Positions 54,001 to 57,282 of a stretch of DNA of 64,000 nucleotides are shown here, piece by piece. The translations under genes were made by a program, and so were the position numbers. Below the pieces are notes generated by a model. The model saw only the letters and a program-made list of their open reading frames with translations. It was not told the origin of the DNA and made no database searches. This DNA is from Henricia sp. BOLD:AAB3569 (lineage: Eukaryota; Echinodermata; Asteroidea; Spinulosida; Echinasteridae). The DNA is taken from positions 682,001 through 746,000 of the forward strand of contig JBBELK010000297.1 in NCBI GenBank assembly GCA_037783545.1, read 5' to 3'. Each line of letters begins with the position of its first letter. Within the stretch, counting starts at the first letter, position 1.

Positions 54001-54656
54001 AAACTAAAAAAATACCGTAATATCTTACTTCATGTCTCAATTTCCTTTGTACATCACATACCTGTTACTTACCTTTAAATATAGGTGCAATGGACCATGC
54101 CCCGATGCATCCTTTGCTAGCAAATTGACCATGGCCAACTTCCATGATGAAGAGAGGAATGCCAGCAAGGAACAACATCATCAGGTATGGGATCAGAAAC
54201 GCTCCTACGGAAACACACAGAATGGGAAGCATTTGTAAAGCGTTCTTTTAAAGATACATTCACATAATTGGTATTAAAACTGTTGAAAATAGTGTTCTGT
54301 CCACTCATGATTAAAAGCCCCTGGTGACAAACCTGGCTTGTGGAAAATTCAGCAATACTTCAAAAAACCTGAAAAATCCATGCATGTTTTGTGTGCATGA
54401 ATGAATTGTCTTAAGTTGATACTTGTCCCATGAAGCTATACTTGTACATCTATTATAAAAACTTACCACCGCCATTTCTGTAGCAGAGATAGGGAAATCT
54501 CCACACATTTCCGAGACCCACAGCATAGCCAATGACGGACAGCATAAAGTCAAGGCGATTTGTCCAATTTCCTCTAACTTCATTTTCGTCACCCGGTTTC
54601 TGCTTCTCGACATCTTTTGAGATAGTCTTCAACTCTTGGTGCTTTGTTTCAGACAT
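14857..54656 (-). CDS. SLC6 Na+/Cl--dependent transporter, probable glycine transporter (13 coding exons)
   Basis: The gene runs on the minus strand. Coding exons are 54467-54656, 54073-54204, 49163-49364, 48411-48543, 40811-40945, 39726-39829, 19288-19412, 17966-18078, 17345-17485, 16796-16895, 16163-16263, 15565-15735 and 14857-15042. They sum to 1,833 nt, in frame from ATG to TGA/TAA-type stop, giving 610 residues, close to the usual 600-640 for SLC6. All introns are GT-AG. Seen motifs: TM1 [22 protein letters not shown]6 IFYSLG.AWGGL.TMASYN, and an extracellular loop 2 with C148, C157 and sequons at N149 and N161. Family knowledge: SLC6 proteins have the LeuT fold with 12 TM helices and co-transport Na+, Cl- and an amino acid or amine at the plasma membrane. 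CRNGGGAF, CNN.WNT and FHNN.YRD are most like the GlyT1/GlyT2 group, so glycine is the inferred substrate. The closely related neutral amino-acid members cannot be excluded. Confidence 0.93.
15043..15564 (-). other. Intron 12, with SINE S1 fragments
   Basis: The intron holds two adjacent minus-strand pieces of SINE family S1 at about 15290-15432 and 15435-15500. Both contain the CCTTGxxCAAGGGCAC block, and the first also has the tRNA-like head ending GGTACC. Nothing else is recognised. Confidence 0.6.
15565..15735 (-). CDS. Transporter exon 12: end of TM11, TM12
   Basis: This exon has 57 codons (493-549), phase 0 on both sides, with acceptor TTTTTGTGCAG and donor GAG|GTAAGG. TM12 corresponds to [20 protein letters not shown] (513-532), followed by GYAVYYVV and a basic cytoplasmic turn. 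Confidence 0.92.
15736..16162 (-). other. Intron 11, with a repeat that serves as an empty-site reference
   Basis: About 15855-15935 is a repeat copy. Its reverse complement (CTTATCATCTCGGGGAAAAG, then TTACCTGGTAAATTTTCC) aligns across the insertion point of the DNA element at 45983-47144. The rest is featureless. Confidence 0.6.
16163..16263 (-). CDS. Transporter exon 11: intracellular loop 5 and start of TM11
   Basis: This exon encodes residues 459 (split) to 492, including [15 protein letters not shown] and the [13 protein letters not shown] start of TM11, a well conserved SLC6 block. The acceptor is TTTTTAG and the donor ACG|GTAAGT. Confidence 0.92.
16314..16655. mobile_element. Element with GGGCGTGTTTGTTT end in intron 10
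   Basis: The left end GGGCGTGTTTGTTTCAGATGGATCC and inner blocks such as GATCCAG and AGATCTGCGCAG match the element at 60590-60758, which has clean GGGCGTGTTTGTTT/AAACAAACACGCCC inverted ends. Here the right end (AAACAAATGCACCCTG) is degraded. It lies about 50 bp upstream of exon 11 in the transcript direction. Confidence 0.55.
16796..16895 (-). CDS. Transporter exon 10: TM10
   Basis: This exon encodes residues 426-459 (last codon split): [20 protein letters not shown] and [13 protein letters not shown]. It corresponds to TM10 and the preceding extracellular turn of SLC6 proteins. The acceptor is TTGTTTTCAG and the donor TACG|GTGAGT. Confidence 0.92.
16982..17219. mobile_element. MITE family M1, copy 2, with a long poly-G tract
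   Basis: The left end GGGGCTGTCCAAAGTCATC and inner blocks (ACTGTAAAATGTTGACATTT, TTAAGTAGTATTTCG) match copies 1 and 3. From about 17128 to 17200 it contains an almost pure G tract with scattered A/T interruptions, absent at that length from the other copies. It lies in intron 9. The tract could form G-quadruplexes on the plus strand; the transporter pre-mRNA would carry poly-C there. Confidence 0.7.
17345..17485 (-). CDS. Transporter exon 9: end of TM8, TM9
   Basis: This exon has 47 codons (379-425), phase 0 on both sides. It encodes [14 protein letters not shown] (helix 8 end and loop) and [20 protein letters not shown] (TM9). The acceptor is TTTTCGCAG and the donor AAT|GTAAGA. Confidence 0.92.
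17520..17955 (+). repeat. Interspersed repeat R1, copy b, with internal duplication
   Basis: This is the longest R1 copy. The block AACAAACACCACATGA occurs twice inside it (about 17610 and 17710), so part of the unit is duplicated. It fills most of intron 8 and stops only about 10 bp from the end of exon 8. Downstream it includes AAAATTGTCTGCAGACAATTT, a palindrome shared with other copies. Confidence 0.75.
17966..18078 (-). CDS. Transporter exon 8: TM8 region
   Basis: This exon encodes residues 341 (split) to 378, [20 protein letters not shown] then [29 protein letters not shown] and the LGLDSQ helix are SLC6 hallmarks. In the LeuT fold this helix contributes to the second sodium site. The acceptor is TTTTACAG and the donor CAG|GTAACA. 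Confidence 0.93.
18626..18880. mobile_element. Inverted-repeat element in intron 7 related to 9354-9616
   Basis: The ends GTATAGATATGATGTGCC and GGCACATTGTCTATAC are approximate inverted repeats. GCGCACGCATTTTTTACAT and its near-inverse GCAAAGCATGATGCGTGC recall the internal blocks of the other copy. Confidence 0.45.
19059..19283. mobile_element. MITE family M1, copy 3, abutting a splice donor
   Basis: The left end GGGACGTCCAAAGTTGTC and the right end GACAACTTTGGACGGTCCC are inverted repeats of about 30 bp, and inner blocks match copies 1 and 2. Its last base (19283) is the G at position +5 of the intron 7 donor (19287 downward: GTAAG). Confidence 0.8.
19288..19412 (-). CDS. Transporter exon 7: TM7
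   Basis: This exon encodes residues 299 (split) to 341 (split): [20 protein letters not shown] and [20 protein letters not shown]. The NCGTS block of TM7 corresponds to the helix that contributes sodium and chloride ligands in SLC6 structures. The acceptor is CGTCATCAG and the donor CAG|GTAAGG. The donor's +5 G is the end of a MITE. Confidence 0.93.
23584..23789. mobile_element. 206-bp CAGGGTGTCCGCGGGTCTTA element with 5-bp target duplication
   Basis: CAGGGTGTCCGCGGGTCTTA at the left pairs with TAAGACCTGCAGAAACCCTG at the right. Five bases TCTAT directly flank both ends (23579-23583 and 23790-23794). The ends plus a 5-bp duplication resemble those of the element at 45983-47144, fitting hAT-type elements that make 5-bp duplications. 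It is rich in TTTAAGAC blocks and non-coding. Confidence 0.8.
24919..25110. mobile_element. MITE with GGGCCCxATTTCA ends
   Basis: GGGCCCTATTTCATGGAAATGCT at the left is mirrored at the right by a segment ending TGAAATTGGGCCC. The internal blocks GCACTGCTCAGCACAGAAAA and TTTTCTGTGCTAAGCAG are also inverted relative to each other, so the 192 bp form one imperfect hairpin. Confidence 0.7.
26790..26920 (+). mobile_element. tRNA-derived SINE, family S2, copy 1 (tRNA-Thr(CGT)-like head)
   Basis: The head, from GCCTTATAGCTCAGCTGGTA through GGTTCAAATCC to ATAAGGC (about 26797-26864), has a perfect 7-bp acceptor pairing (GCCTTAT/ATAAGGC), boxes A and B, and an anticodon loop CTCGTGA, anticodon CGT. 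The anticodon and T stems each carry a mismatch, and a common body TTTTTCTCTCATCCCAAGTTTGG follows. With the adjacent copy this indicates a SINE; a decayed tRNA-Thr gene is the alternative. Confidence 0.65.
27010..27125 (+). mobile_element. tRNA-derived SINE, family S2, copy 2 (degenerate)
   Basis: It repeats CTGTGCCTTATAGCTCAGCT and GGTAGAGCATCTGCCT about 212 bp after copy 1. The anticodon arm is then scrambled, box B is altered (GATTTGAATCCCG) and the CATCCCATGTTTGGTAAA body follows. The preceding TACCA(A)CTGTGCC context is also shared, so the two look like a tandem duplication. Confidence 0.65.
28010..28270 (+). repeat. Interspersed repeat R2, copy 1
   Basis: It shares GATGCATGTTTCTATTGGCG-type, CCTTCCTCAAGAAGGAAAATT-type and GACCxGTTTCTAC.GAGCAC-type blocks with copies at about 42000-42315 and 43880-44260. 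CTTCCTCAAGGAGGAAAATT is a short hairpin conserved in position among the copies. It begins with an (ATT)n run. I recognise no named family. Confidence 0.55.
29612..29957. mobile_element. 346-bp MITE with AAAGGAGCxTGTxCAGAT ends
   Basis: The left end AAAGGAGCTTGTTCAGATTT and the right end AATGTGATCTGGACACGCTCCTTT are inverted repeats. A shorter copy of the family is at 3119-3233. Confidence 0.6.
30045..30056. repeat. 12-bp target-site duplication, 3' side of the LINE
   Basis: TTGAATACATGT occurs here directly beyond the TGAG-repeat tail and again, identically, at 36582-36593 beyond the 5' end of the element. Both copies abut the element and define its limits. Confidence 0.85.
30548..30895 (-). 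repeat. Three structured repeats in the LINE 3' UTR
   Basis: Three diverged units of about 63 bp are centred at 30587, 30753 and 30855. Each has an inner hairpin of six base pairs with a 2-nt loop: CTCGCC/GGCGAG (30580-30593), CTCACC/GGTGAG (30746-30759) and CTCACC/GGTGAG (30848-30861). The change from G-C to A-T in the fourth pair is compensated on both sides. Outer arms also pair, for example CTCTAAGGT with ACCTTAGAG in the middle unit and GGGGT with ACCCC in the third. Confidence 0.75.
30911..31327 (-). pseudogene. C-terminal part of LINE ORF2 beyond an in-frame stop
   Basis: The ORF2 frame hits a TAA at 31325-31327. The same frame then stays open for 137 codons to a second TAA at 30911-30913 (30911-31325 spans exactly 138 codons). 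This continuation contains [15 protein letters not shown] and the cysteine-histidine motif [17 protein letters not shown], a C-x2-C-x7-H-x4-C type arrangement usual at the C terminus of I/Jockey-type ORF2 proteins. So a single nonsense change has split one ORF2 protein of about 1,229 residues. Confidence 0.85.
31325..34600 (-). CDS. LINE ORF2: APE endonuclease, reverse transcriptase, RNase H
   Basis: This is a 1,091-residue frame. The N-terminal endonuclease (about 1-220) shows QWNCRG, LQETHL (35-40), LGDFNGHNP (132-140), SSIDLSL and SDHFPI (208-213), the expected metal and phosphate ligands. The reverse transcriptase (about 435-760) shows [17 protein letters not shown], the catalytic FFDLEKAYD (580-588), GVPQGSILS and YVDD (670-673). 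RNase H (about 965-1085) shows YTDGS with D970, the TAE glutamate E1003, FSDS with D1027 and a GNDQVDALA aspartate near 1080. All catalytic residues look intact. Known role: ORF2 nicks the target and primes reverse transcription of the element RNA. The frame ends at a TAA just after RNase H, while the normal C-terminal zinc motif follows in frame. Confidence 0.92.
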   Translation of the reverse strand: MNTSKIVQWNCRGFKANFNEIKVLAQTHNPAVFALQETHLKGNDNINFKSYHMYNAYDPDNERAKGGSSLLIKQNVLHSPVLLNTTLQAVAARVTLHKTITVCSVYIPPPLSLKQADLDDLAYQLPTPYVILGDFNGHNPIWGSDTHNTKGRLLEKFIGDQALCILNDGSYTYLHPGNGSYSSIDLSLTDPELVTDFSWEVWDDLCGSDHFPIILEYDQSLTEEYTPKWNFNKADWKSFSKNCEEKLTTDNINFDNEADPIRTFTKILISIADETIPKTSTRPSKPHIPWDDQECKDARKTRKKAERKFNHRPTPDNLAQVKITRAKARQIINHKRRNSWKTYVSKLTSRTPLSKVWNMVQKMNGRKVRSGVKHLKKDDDTLTTKTDIAEELAKTFEQNSSTENYSKEFQKFKLRNEQQRLNFTSNNTENYNQPFTLEELITAIRKSHDTATGPDQIHYQLLKHLPEKCVITLSDIFNIVWETGDIPPSWKNATVIPIPKPGKDHTNPSNYRPIALTSCLCKTMERMVNDRLVWLLEANGLINNYQCGFRKGRSTTDHLVRLESFVRDAFIKKEHAVAIFFDLEKAYDTTWKYGIMKDLHEMGFRGKLPIFIANFLIDRYFKVKVGTTLSASHEQEMGVPQGSILSVSLFSIKINNIVKTVQNGVSPSLYVDDFLICYRGSRMQNIERQLQLTLNKLQKWSTENGFKFSKPKTVCMHFCRLRNAHFDPELYLEGDKIKVVNETKFLGIIFDSKLNFLPHIKALKIKCLKAMDIIKAVANKNWGAECSVLLQLYRSLIRSKLDYGCIIYGSAPKSYLKQLNTVHHQGLRLSFGAFRTSPVESLYVTADEPPLENRRIKLSLQYITKLAANPSNPAYQCVFYPKFQHIYAAKPKTIKPLGLRLQSHIQAAKLDFQNIAQTEIPVIPHWEIHKPQVFLHMTKYKKSDTDVSVFQNDHLEFKVRFPNHICIYTDGSKDEEKVASAATYYHYSRSIRLPNQASIYTAEIKAILLALDMIDSSKKRKFIIFSDSLSCLQAISGCNINHPYLIKVLNKLTQLHKKHFDIIFCWIPSHVGIAGNDQVDALAKHALDSPV
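34643..36052 (-). CDS. LINE ORF1: gag-like RNA-binding protein with three CCHC knuckles
   Basis: 469 residues, apparently intact. A basic, serine-rich start is followed by a fold region (about 30-190) that may be RRM-like, with [13 protein letters not shown]. Three zinc knuckles then lie in a row: C193-x2-C-x4-H-x4-C206, C212-x2-C-x4-H-x4-C225 and C231-x2-C-x3-H-type ending C245. The C-terminal third is low complexity with runs of threonine and serine (two copies of a [19 protein letters not shown] unit around 345-400) and a lysine-rich tail. Family role: nucleic-acid-binding chaperone forming the RNP with element RNA. It ends 42 nt before ORF2. Confidence 0.9.
   Translation of the reverse strand: MASHTKKRNRKDSDSDSDNLNEQSSTGSKDTWNRFFEIISTDDSHSITKLSPFIIDKAIQGMVGIVKSVKKLRRPPAGSLLIEVATQAQSHNIIKVKQLTNIPVAVQPHKTLNSSKGVIKTRELDDQLEDEILNYLTAQNVTSVKRITIRKNNNIIATGTYILTFGSTILPESIKLGYLKVRVEKFIPNPLRCYQCQKFGHGLQACRGRTCCFRCGEPDHNGQDCHKDPKCTNCHGDHMASSKDCPVWKMEKHVQHLKTMNNISYQEAKKMAKASNADKPTVTYATAVAKPKATRNMECQTKLTWITTENPITYTPTISQNQPKTKSCSCQTDPFDPQAKMHPTTTTTTAATSKSANQPSTSSSSTAQVKKHPTTTTTTATTTKSANQPSTSDSSKGKPPGKHSNKKANPDSSNRTKKADKNPINLQNKFGNLNDEAEDDMEVYYTELQQVSTNSKNRTRSRSPRPDNK
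36053..36581 (-). promoter_or_regulatory. LINE 5' UTR / probable internal promoter region
   Basis: The 529 nt between the target duplication and the ORF1 ATG are non-coding. The first 280 nt (36581-36300) are GC-richer than surroundings, starting CCCCTGTGGGCACCCGGGGT. I-group LINEs carry an internal polymerase II promoter in this position; that role is inferred here. Confidence 0.55.
36582..36593. repeat. 12-bp target-site duplication, 5' side of the LINE
   Basis: TTGAATACATGT is identical to 30045-30056. It is followed by unrelated intron sequence, supporting a complete 5' end. Confidence 0.85.
37504..37975. repeat. Diverged direct duplication carrying a SINE fragment and a MITE
   Basis: GGTTTCACTGT...TCTGGGAA.CATGCACATGTTTCT occurs at about 37509 and again at 37845. 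TTTAATGGCTxATTAGTT followed by CGxxTGCCAAAAA occurs at about 37694 and 37931. The first copy is interrupted by a minus-strand piece of SINE S1 (about 37560-37645), and the 82-bp MITE lies between copies. Confidence 0.6.
37762..37843. mobile_element. 82-bp hairpin MITE with GGGGCGCGTTCAATAG ends
   Basis: GGGGCGCGTTCAATAGCGCA at the left is mirrored by a right end whose last bases are CTATTGAACGCGCCCC; the inverted arms are about 28 bp with one mismatch. The remaining 26 bp form the loop. No clear target duplication. Confidence 0.8.
38522..38835 (+). repeat. Interspersed repeat R1, copy c
   Basis: It contains the R1 blocks in order (CTTCATAAGTTGACAAGAAA, GTGTTGATAGCAATGGTAA, GAAATTGCCAAATGAAGGTGC, GAAGTATTACTGCATCTA, CTACAAGGCAGTTTATGAAC) and ends near CTGTCTTTAA like copy b. 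Confidence 0.75.
39726..39829 (-). CDS. Transporter exon 6: TM6, substrate and ion site
   Basis: This exon encodes residues 265-299 (last split): [20 protein letters not shown] and [17 protein letters not shown]6 is the unwound helix lining the substrate site. Q272, S276 and N291 stand where SLC6 proteins place chloride and sodium ligands. G278 (SLG) matches the GlyT1-type pocket; P279 is unusual. The acceptor TTTTGAGTAG is weak in pyrimidines; the donor is CAG|GTAAAG. Confidence 0.92.
39940..40080 (+). mobile_element. tRNA-derived SINE fragment in intron 5
   Basis: GGTCCTGGGTTCGATTCCCAC (box B in a T-arm context) is preceded by a poor anticodon-arm-like segment and followed by a body with TTGTGATGGACTTGACTACA. 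There is no box A of quality, so it is a decayed SINE and not a tRNA. Confidence 0.45.
40811..40945 (-). CDS. Transporter exon 5: TM5
   Basis: This exon has 45 codons (220-264), phase 0 on both sides. [20 protein letters not shown] is TM5, followed by [20 protein letters not shown]. The [10 protein letters not shown] block is shared by glycine and GABA type SLC6 transporters. The acceptor is CTTACAG and the donor AAT|GTAAGT. Confidence 0.93.
41618..41890 (+). repeat. Interspersed repeat R1, copy d
   Basis: It has ACAAGTTGACAAGAAAAAGT, GATAGCAATGGTA, TGATACCTTTGTGG, AATTGTCTGCAGACAATTTACC, CATTCATTCAACAC and CTACAAGGCAGTTTATCAAC in the same order as other copies. The segment between CATTGATTTC and TCTACAAGG is deleted relative to copy e. 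Confidence 0.75.
42000..42315 (+). repeat. Interspersed repeat R2, copy 2
   Basis: It shares ATAGCGGATAAGACCCGTTT with copy 1 and GAGCTTGCTGG / CATCACGCTTTGTGAATTT-type blocks with copy 3. Its hairpin segment reads AAATTTCCTTTATCGAGAAGGAAATTT. Confidence 0.55.
42680..42945 (+). repeat. Interspersed repeat R1, copy e
   Basis: All R1 blocks are present and it is one of the better preserved copies. Just upstream, 42637-42680 is a fragment of the GGAGCTGGAGCCGGAGCCGAG repeat also seen at 5460-5560. Confidence 0.75.
43394..43645. mobile_element. Hairpin MITE with CCxGGGCTGCTTTCGAGCGC ends
   Basis: CCAGGGCTGCTTTCGAGCGC at the left and GCGCTCGAAAGCAGCCCAGG at the right are inverted repeats, continued by TGTCCCTGGTGCTCC against GGAGCACCAGGGATCC. 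The middle contains further partial symmetry (CTCCCAGTTG.CCCGA against TCGGGAGCAGTTGG). Confidence 0.75.
43880..44260 (+). repeat. Interspersed repeat R2, copy 3
   Basis: This is the longest R2 copy, starting around a TACCGGTAAA..TTTACCGG inverted pair and including ATGCATGTTTCTATTGGCGC, CCTTCCTCAAGAAGGAAAAT and GTTTCTACTGAGCACATTTT. A related fragment with CCGGTTCTAC...AACCGGTTAATAC is near 40625-40690. Confidence 0.55.
45000..45942. mobile_element. Fold-back element with GTGTTTACACT..CCCGAGCTCGGGATCA ends
   Basis: The left end GTGTTTACACTGGTCCCGAG is mirrored at 45920-45942 by a segment ending AGTGTAAACAC. The palindrome CCCGAGCTCGGG recurs at 45013, 45787 and 45917, with shorter variants at 45106 and 45897. 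A decayed tandem copy of the left part precedes it at about 44750-44880 (TTTACACTGGTGCCATG, CAGAAGTTGCAGTCAA). It carries the Myb/SANT-like fragment on the minus strand. Confidence 0.6.
45160..45270 (-). pseudogene. Myb/SANT-like DNA-binding domain fragment
   Basis: On the minus strand the frame reads [20 protein letters not shown] then [32 protein letters not shown] resembles the first helices of Myb/SANT-like domains, found in Harbinger-associated and other transposon-derived proteins. The domain's later helices are absent and the frame then turns into repeat sequence. It is a fragment, presumably mobilised or captured by the fold-back element. A short chance match is the alternative. Confidence 0.45.
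45983..47144. mobile_element. 1,162-bp CAGGGTTCTCCCCA element with 5-bp target duplication AAAGC
   Basis: The ends CAGGGTTCTCCCCA and TGGGGAGAACCCTG are perfect 14-bp inverted repeats. AAAGC flanks both sides (45978-45982 and 47145-47149). A repeat copy at about 15855-15935 spans the same site without the element. No transposase frame is visible, so it is non-autonomous; ends and 5-bp duplication suggest a hAT-like family. It contains the 42-bp minisatellite at about 46600-46885. Confidence 0.85.
46600..46885. repeat. 42-bp minisatellite, about six units
   Basis: The unit reads AACTCGGCCCCAGACC followed by AACTCGGCCCCCATTGCCATGTGTAC with small changes. Because 42 is a multiple of three and the unit lacks stops in several frames, long open frames appear on both strands; I treat them as artefacts of the repeat. 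Confidence 0.85.
47145..47225. repeat. Right half of the older repeat split by the 1,162-bp element
   Basis: TACGTGGTAAATTTTCC.TGAGCAGCAGTTGGCCAGGAAAAGT continues the sequence interrupted at 45982 and matches the reverse complement of about 15866-15915. Confidence 0.7.
48411..48543 (-). CDS. Transporter exon 4: end of extracellular loop 2, TM4
   Basis: This exon encodes residues 175 (split) to 219. [19 protein letters not shown] is the loop end; [18 protein letters not shown] is TM4, followed by VKSSGK. The acceptor is CTCTACAG and the donor AAG|GTATGT. Confidence 0.92.
48588..48963. mobile_element. GC-rich element with AGGCCTTxxCCCACTA ends in intron 3
   Basis: AAGGCCTTTCCCCACTATAAC at the left is mirrored by GTTCTAGTGGGATAAGGCCT at the right. 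The interior is much more GC-rich than the rest of the window, with many CCCCGGGGC, GGGCGAGT and CCGGGGCA blocks. No coding capacity recognised. Confidence 0.6.
49163..49364 (-). CDS. Transporter exon 3: TM3 and extracellular loop 2
   Basis: This exon encodes residues 108 (split) to 175 (split). TM3 is about 109-137 ([20 protein letters not shown] and SYTIFYFF). Loop 2 has C148 and C157, the cysteine pair forming a disulphide in SLC6 proteins, with N-glycosylation sequons at N149 (NNT) and N161 (NFT). The loop is shorter than in many vertebrate glycine transporters. The acceptor is TTGACAG and the donor AA|GTAAGT. Confidence 0.93.
49365..54072 (-). other. Intron 2
   Basis: 4.7 kb without an exon. 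Contents: an unidentified repeat-like block starting near 49770 (GGGTCATTCCGTGTGAAATC), decayed repeats of CACTTCGCCC/GGGGCGAAGTGG type at 51105-51260, an R1 copy on the minus strand at about 51480-51640, and TACATGTACCGGTAC-type palindromes near 50556-50583. I cannot identify 52200-53990. Confidence 0.55.
51480..51640 (-). repeat. Interspersed repeat R1, copy f (partial)
   Basis: In inverted orientation it contains GTTGATAAACTGC.CTGTA, CAGCCACATAGATACAGTAAT and CTTCAGAAAACCTGAAAAAT plus GTTGAATGAATGGTA, corresponding to the 3' half of the family. A still shorter piece is at about 54341-54420 in intron 1. Confidence 0.65.
54073..54204 (-). CDS. Transporter exon 2: TM2
   Basis: This exon encodes residues 64 (split) to 108 (split): [20 protein letters not shown], then [20 protein letters not shown]. 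The GGGAFLIPY junction and GQFAS.GC motif are conserved in SLC6 and the CRNGGG form points to the glycine group. The acceptor is TTCCGTAG and the donor AAAG|GTAAGT. Confidence 0.93.
54467..54656 (-). CDS. Transporter exon 1 (first coding): cytoplasmic N-tail and TM1
   Basis: This exon encodes residues 1-63 plus one base. The ATG directly follows a good acceptor (TTGTTTTCAG|ATG), so a non-coding exon must lie upstream. The N-tail is charged and lysine-rich (1-27), then RGNW (28-31), whose arginine and tryptophan form the cytoplasmic gate in this family, then TM1 [20 protein letters not shown]. The donor is GGTG|GTAAGT. Confidence 0.92.
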
Positions 54657-55735
54657 CTGAAAACAAATGATAAAACAAATTAAAATTATTAAGATTGTAG
54701 GCCTAATAAAAAAGTAATATTCATTTAATTTACAATTTTTACTGAAAAAGAATAACACATGCCATGATTGGCCAGATTCTGTCACCTGACACAGTAAACG
54801 GAAAGAATTGGGAAGTTGGCTTCATGTATTTCTGTCCGATTAATGATCAGGCTTGATACAGTCTGTCAGCATTTGGACGCTGCACAGTCCGAACACGGGC
54901 CGAACTGTATCTTATTTTCACGGAGGAGTGCCCTCCCACGTCCAGAATTATTAAAAAGCTGTCGTTGAGTTTGCACGTGGGAGAACATTTTCATGATTTT
55001 GGCTTCAAAAATGCTGTTGTAACTTGTAAGTATTATTTTTCAATCATTTTCCAATCATGGACATCTCAAACCAATGCATGCAGGACATATTAAGTCATAA
55101 CTACATGAACTAGGGAAGAAATATTTTGGTGTGATTCTAATTTCGAGGCAAAATGACAACAAACCACTGTATGAAAGGGGTGTTCACTAATCACAGACTA
55201 GGCATGCTAGGGTAGGGGAGAAAATGACACATTTTGATTTCAATGTTTGAGATATCGTGTCCATATAGTGTTACCATTAAGGCATTAGCCCTATGCGTAT
55301 AATATTAAACCACATGATAAAGTTAGGGCTTTCTTCCTACATGGGCTAAGCCAGCAGCCTGAAGGTTTTTCCATCAAATCTGCACATTCCAAAGAATGTT
55401 ATTAGAATCCAATGCAATGGTCATTTAAACAAATAATAAAAATTCTGATCAACTTTCCAACTCTTATACTCATGATTTTAGCACTAAGAAAAGTTCAAGT
55501 TTTACTTTAAAACACTTTACTTTAGGCCCATTTACTACACAAGTTTTGCAAGTTGCACGGACATGACATGCATGACGGACAAGACTCGAGTCTCAACTGG
55601 CGAGCGAACTGCGAAGTATTGAGTGTAGGCCTAGGCCTATTTTTCGTCTGAATATTTTTCCAAATCACCATTGAAAACACGATTGTTCAATTCTGTAAGA
55701 TCTATTCGATAAGGAAAATCTGTGATCAAACTTAC

Positions 55736-55850
55736 GGTAAAAATTGCTTGGAGTTCGATTCAATTCGTTGTTAACTGGTCGGAGACAAAGAGGTAAACTG
55801 ATCGCGAGCACGTGGACGATTCATGGCGCGCTCGTCGTACGTGTCTGCTG
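55736..55850 (-). other. Candidate 5' non-coding exon of the transporter
   Basis: A good donor ACC|GTAAGTTTG lies at 55735 (minus strand), 1.08 kb upstream of the acceptor in front of the ATG. The exon's start is not defined by sequence. This is the best donor I found near the coding start, but other donors farther upstream are possible. Confidence 0.4.
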
Positions 55851-55980
55851 ACGAATGTGCTGCGTCACAGCTTTTAATTTATGCAACGTTCTGTGATACG
55901 ACGATCGTATTATGTACAGTGACTTCATATGCTAATCTCAAAGCGCGCGCAAGTCGTGGTGCGGGGGCGGCAGAGAGCTA
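55850..55980 (-). promoter_or_regulatory. Candidate promoter region of the transporter
   Basis: The 130 bp upstream of the candidate non-coding exon are richer in CpG than most of the window (CGCGCGCAAG, CGACGATCG) and contain TGCTGCGTCACAGC, close to a Maf/AP-1 type site. An 814-bp DNA element begins at 55990, directly beyond. This is inference from position and composition only. Confidence 0.25.
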
Positions 55981-55989
55981 GAGGTAGGT

Positions 55990-56803
55990 TAGACTGGTTC
56001 CCTTGTCCACATATTTACTTCCCCTCCGTCGTATATGAGGACAGGTACACGCCTCCATGTTTGGCATAAATATCCAGGAATTCCTGGATGTTTATGCAAA
56101 TTAAAAGGACTGTGTCACGGTTTGCGCAAGCGCCAAGCAGGCGCCCAGAATACAGCGTGTTGCGCGCCTAGCCTACGCGCCTTCGTTCGATTTGGCATCG
56201 CGCGCGCTACGCAATCAATGTCTGGGAAAATTACAGCGGCGGCAGCAGCGGTATTTTTGCATCGACAGCAGAAGATATGCCTGTAAAATTGCTGTCAGAA
56301 CCAAATAAACATACTGGTTTCGGTGGGAATCAAGGTTGAACAAATAGCTCTATATCAAACCATGTCATTCATATCATTCGATGGAGTTTCTGTCATGTTT
56401 TGTCGAGTTTTTTTATGCGATGAAAAACTTTTTTTGAACAACGGCCGCACTGTGATATTGATGTTTGGCGGCTTAAAAATACGGCAAACAGCGCCATTTC
56501 AAGTAAAAAGTAATGTATCAGTACAAACCTGGGCGTTGACGAGTACACCACTGCCAAAATTACTAAATAATTATAAGGGATGGCAAAGATTGAATAGGAT
56601 ATGCAAAACCCAGCGACAAAATTAACGGTTGCGAAATTCACTCGTTGTTGAGCAAACTCTAAAAATAGATCATGCATATATTTAATACAACGACCAATCA
56701 CGCGTGGTAATACAACGGCCAATCACCCGTGGTTATTGCTCGGCGTGTGCCTGTCCTTGTATAGCGAGAGCAGCGTAGTGCACATGGACAGGGGACCAGT
56801 CTA
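55990..56803. mobile_element. 814-bp element with TAGACTGGTxCCCTTGTCCA ends and 9-bp target duplication
   Basis: TAGACTGGTTCCCTTGTCCA at the left is mirrored by TGGACAGGGGACCAGTCTA at the right. GAGGTAGGT is repeated exactly at 55981-55989 and 56804-56812. The 80-bp element at 10451-10530 shares the terminal bases and the 9-bp duplication length. No transposase frame is visible. Confidence 0.8.
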
Positions 56804-56856
56804 GAGGTAGGTGTACCGGTAGGCCCCTGCAGTAGGCCTACACAAAAAAACACATT

Positions 56857-56945
56857 TTTCCCGTGTAAGGTGTCTAGGCCATGTGGAAGAAATTGCCAAC
56901 TAGAAGGTGTTTTTTTTAAGGCTGCAGATAACGTTTCTTTTTTTT
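56857..56945 (+). repeat. Interspersed repeat R1, copy h (fragment)
   Basis: TTTTTCCCGTGTAA.GTG followed by GAAGAAATTGCCAACTAGAAG and a T-run matches the middle of the R1 unit. Confidence 0.55.
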
Positions 56946-57282
56946 CTTCTTTTCTGCTGCCGTAAACGCGACACGACCTGAACCAGACACTGCACTGTCA
57001 CGACAAATTAACTCTTCATTACAAATGGTTTAATTGGTATACTTATTCCCAGTTTGACGATGACAAAATGACAAGCTGACATCACCCAATACATGTCTCA
57101 AATGTATCCAGCATCTGTTATGAAATGCTATACACAAAGCATCAGTTACGTTTTGCGTTTGGTTGTTGAGTAAAAAAAACCAAAAAAAAAACCACACATA
57201 CATTAAAAAGCGGCGTCGATTAAGAAGACCATAGTTACTTTATATCCAGTGCTGCGAGAAAGCTCCACCACTATTGAACCAT

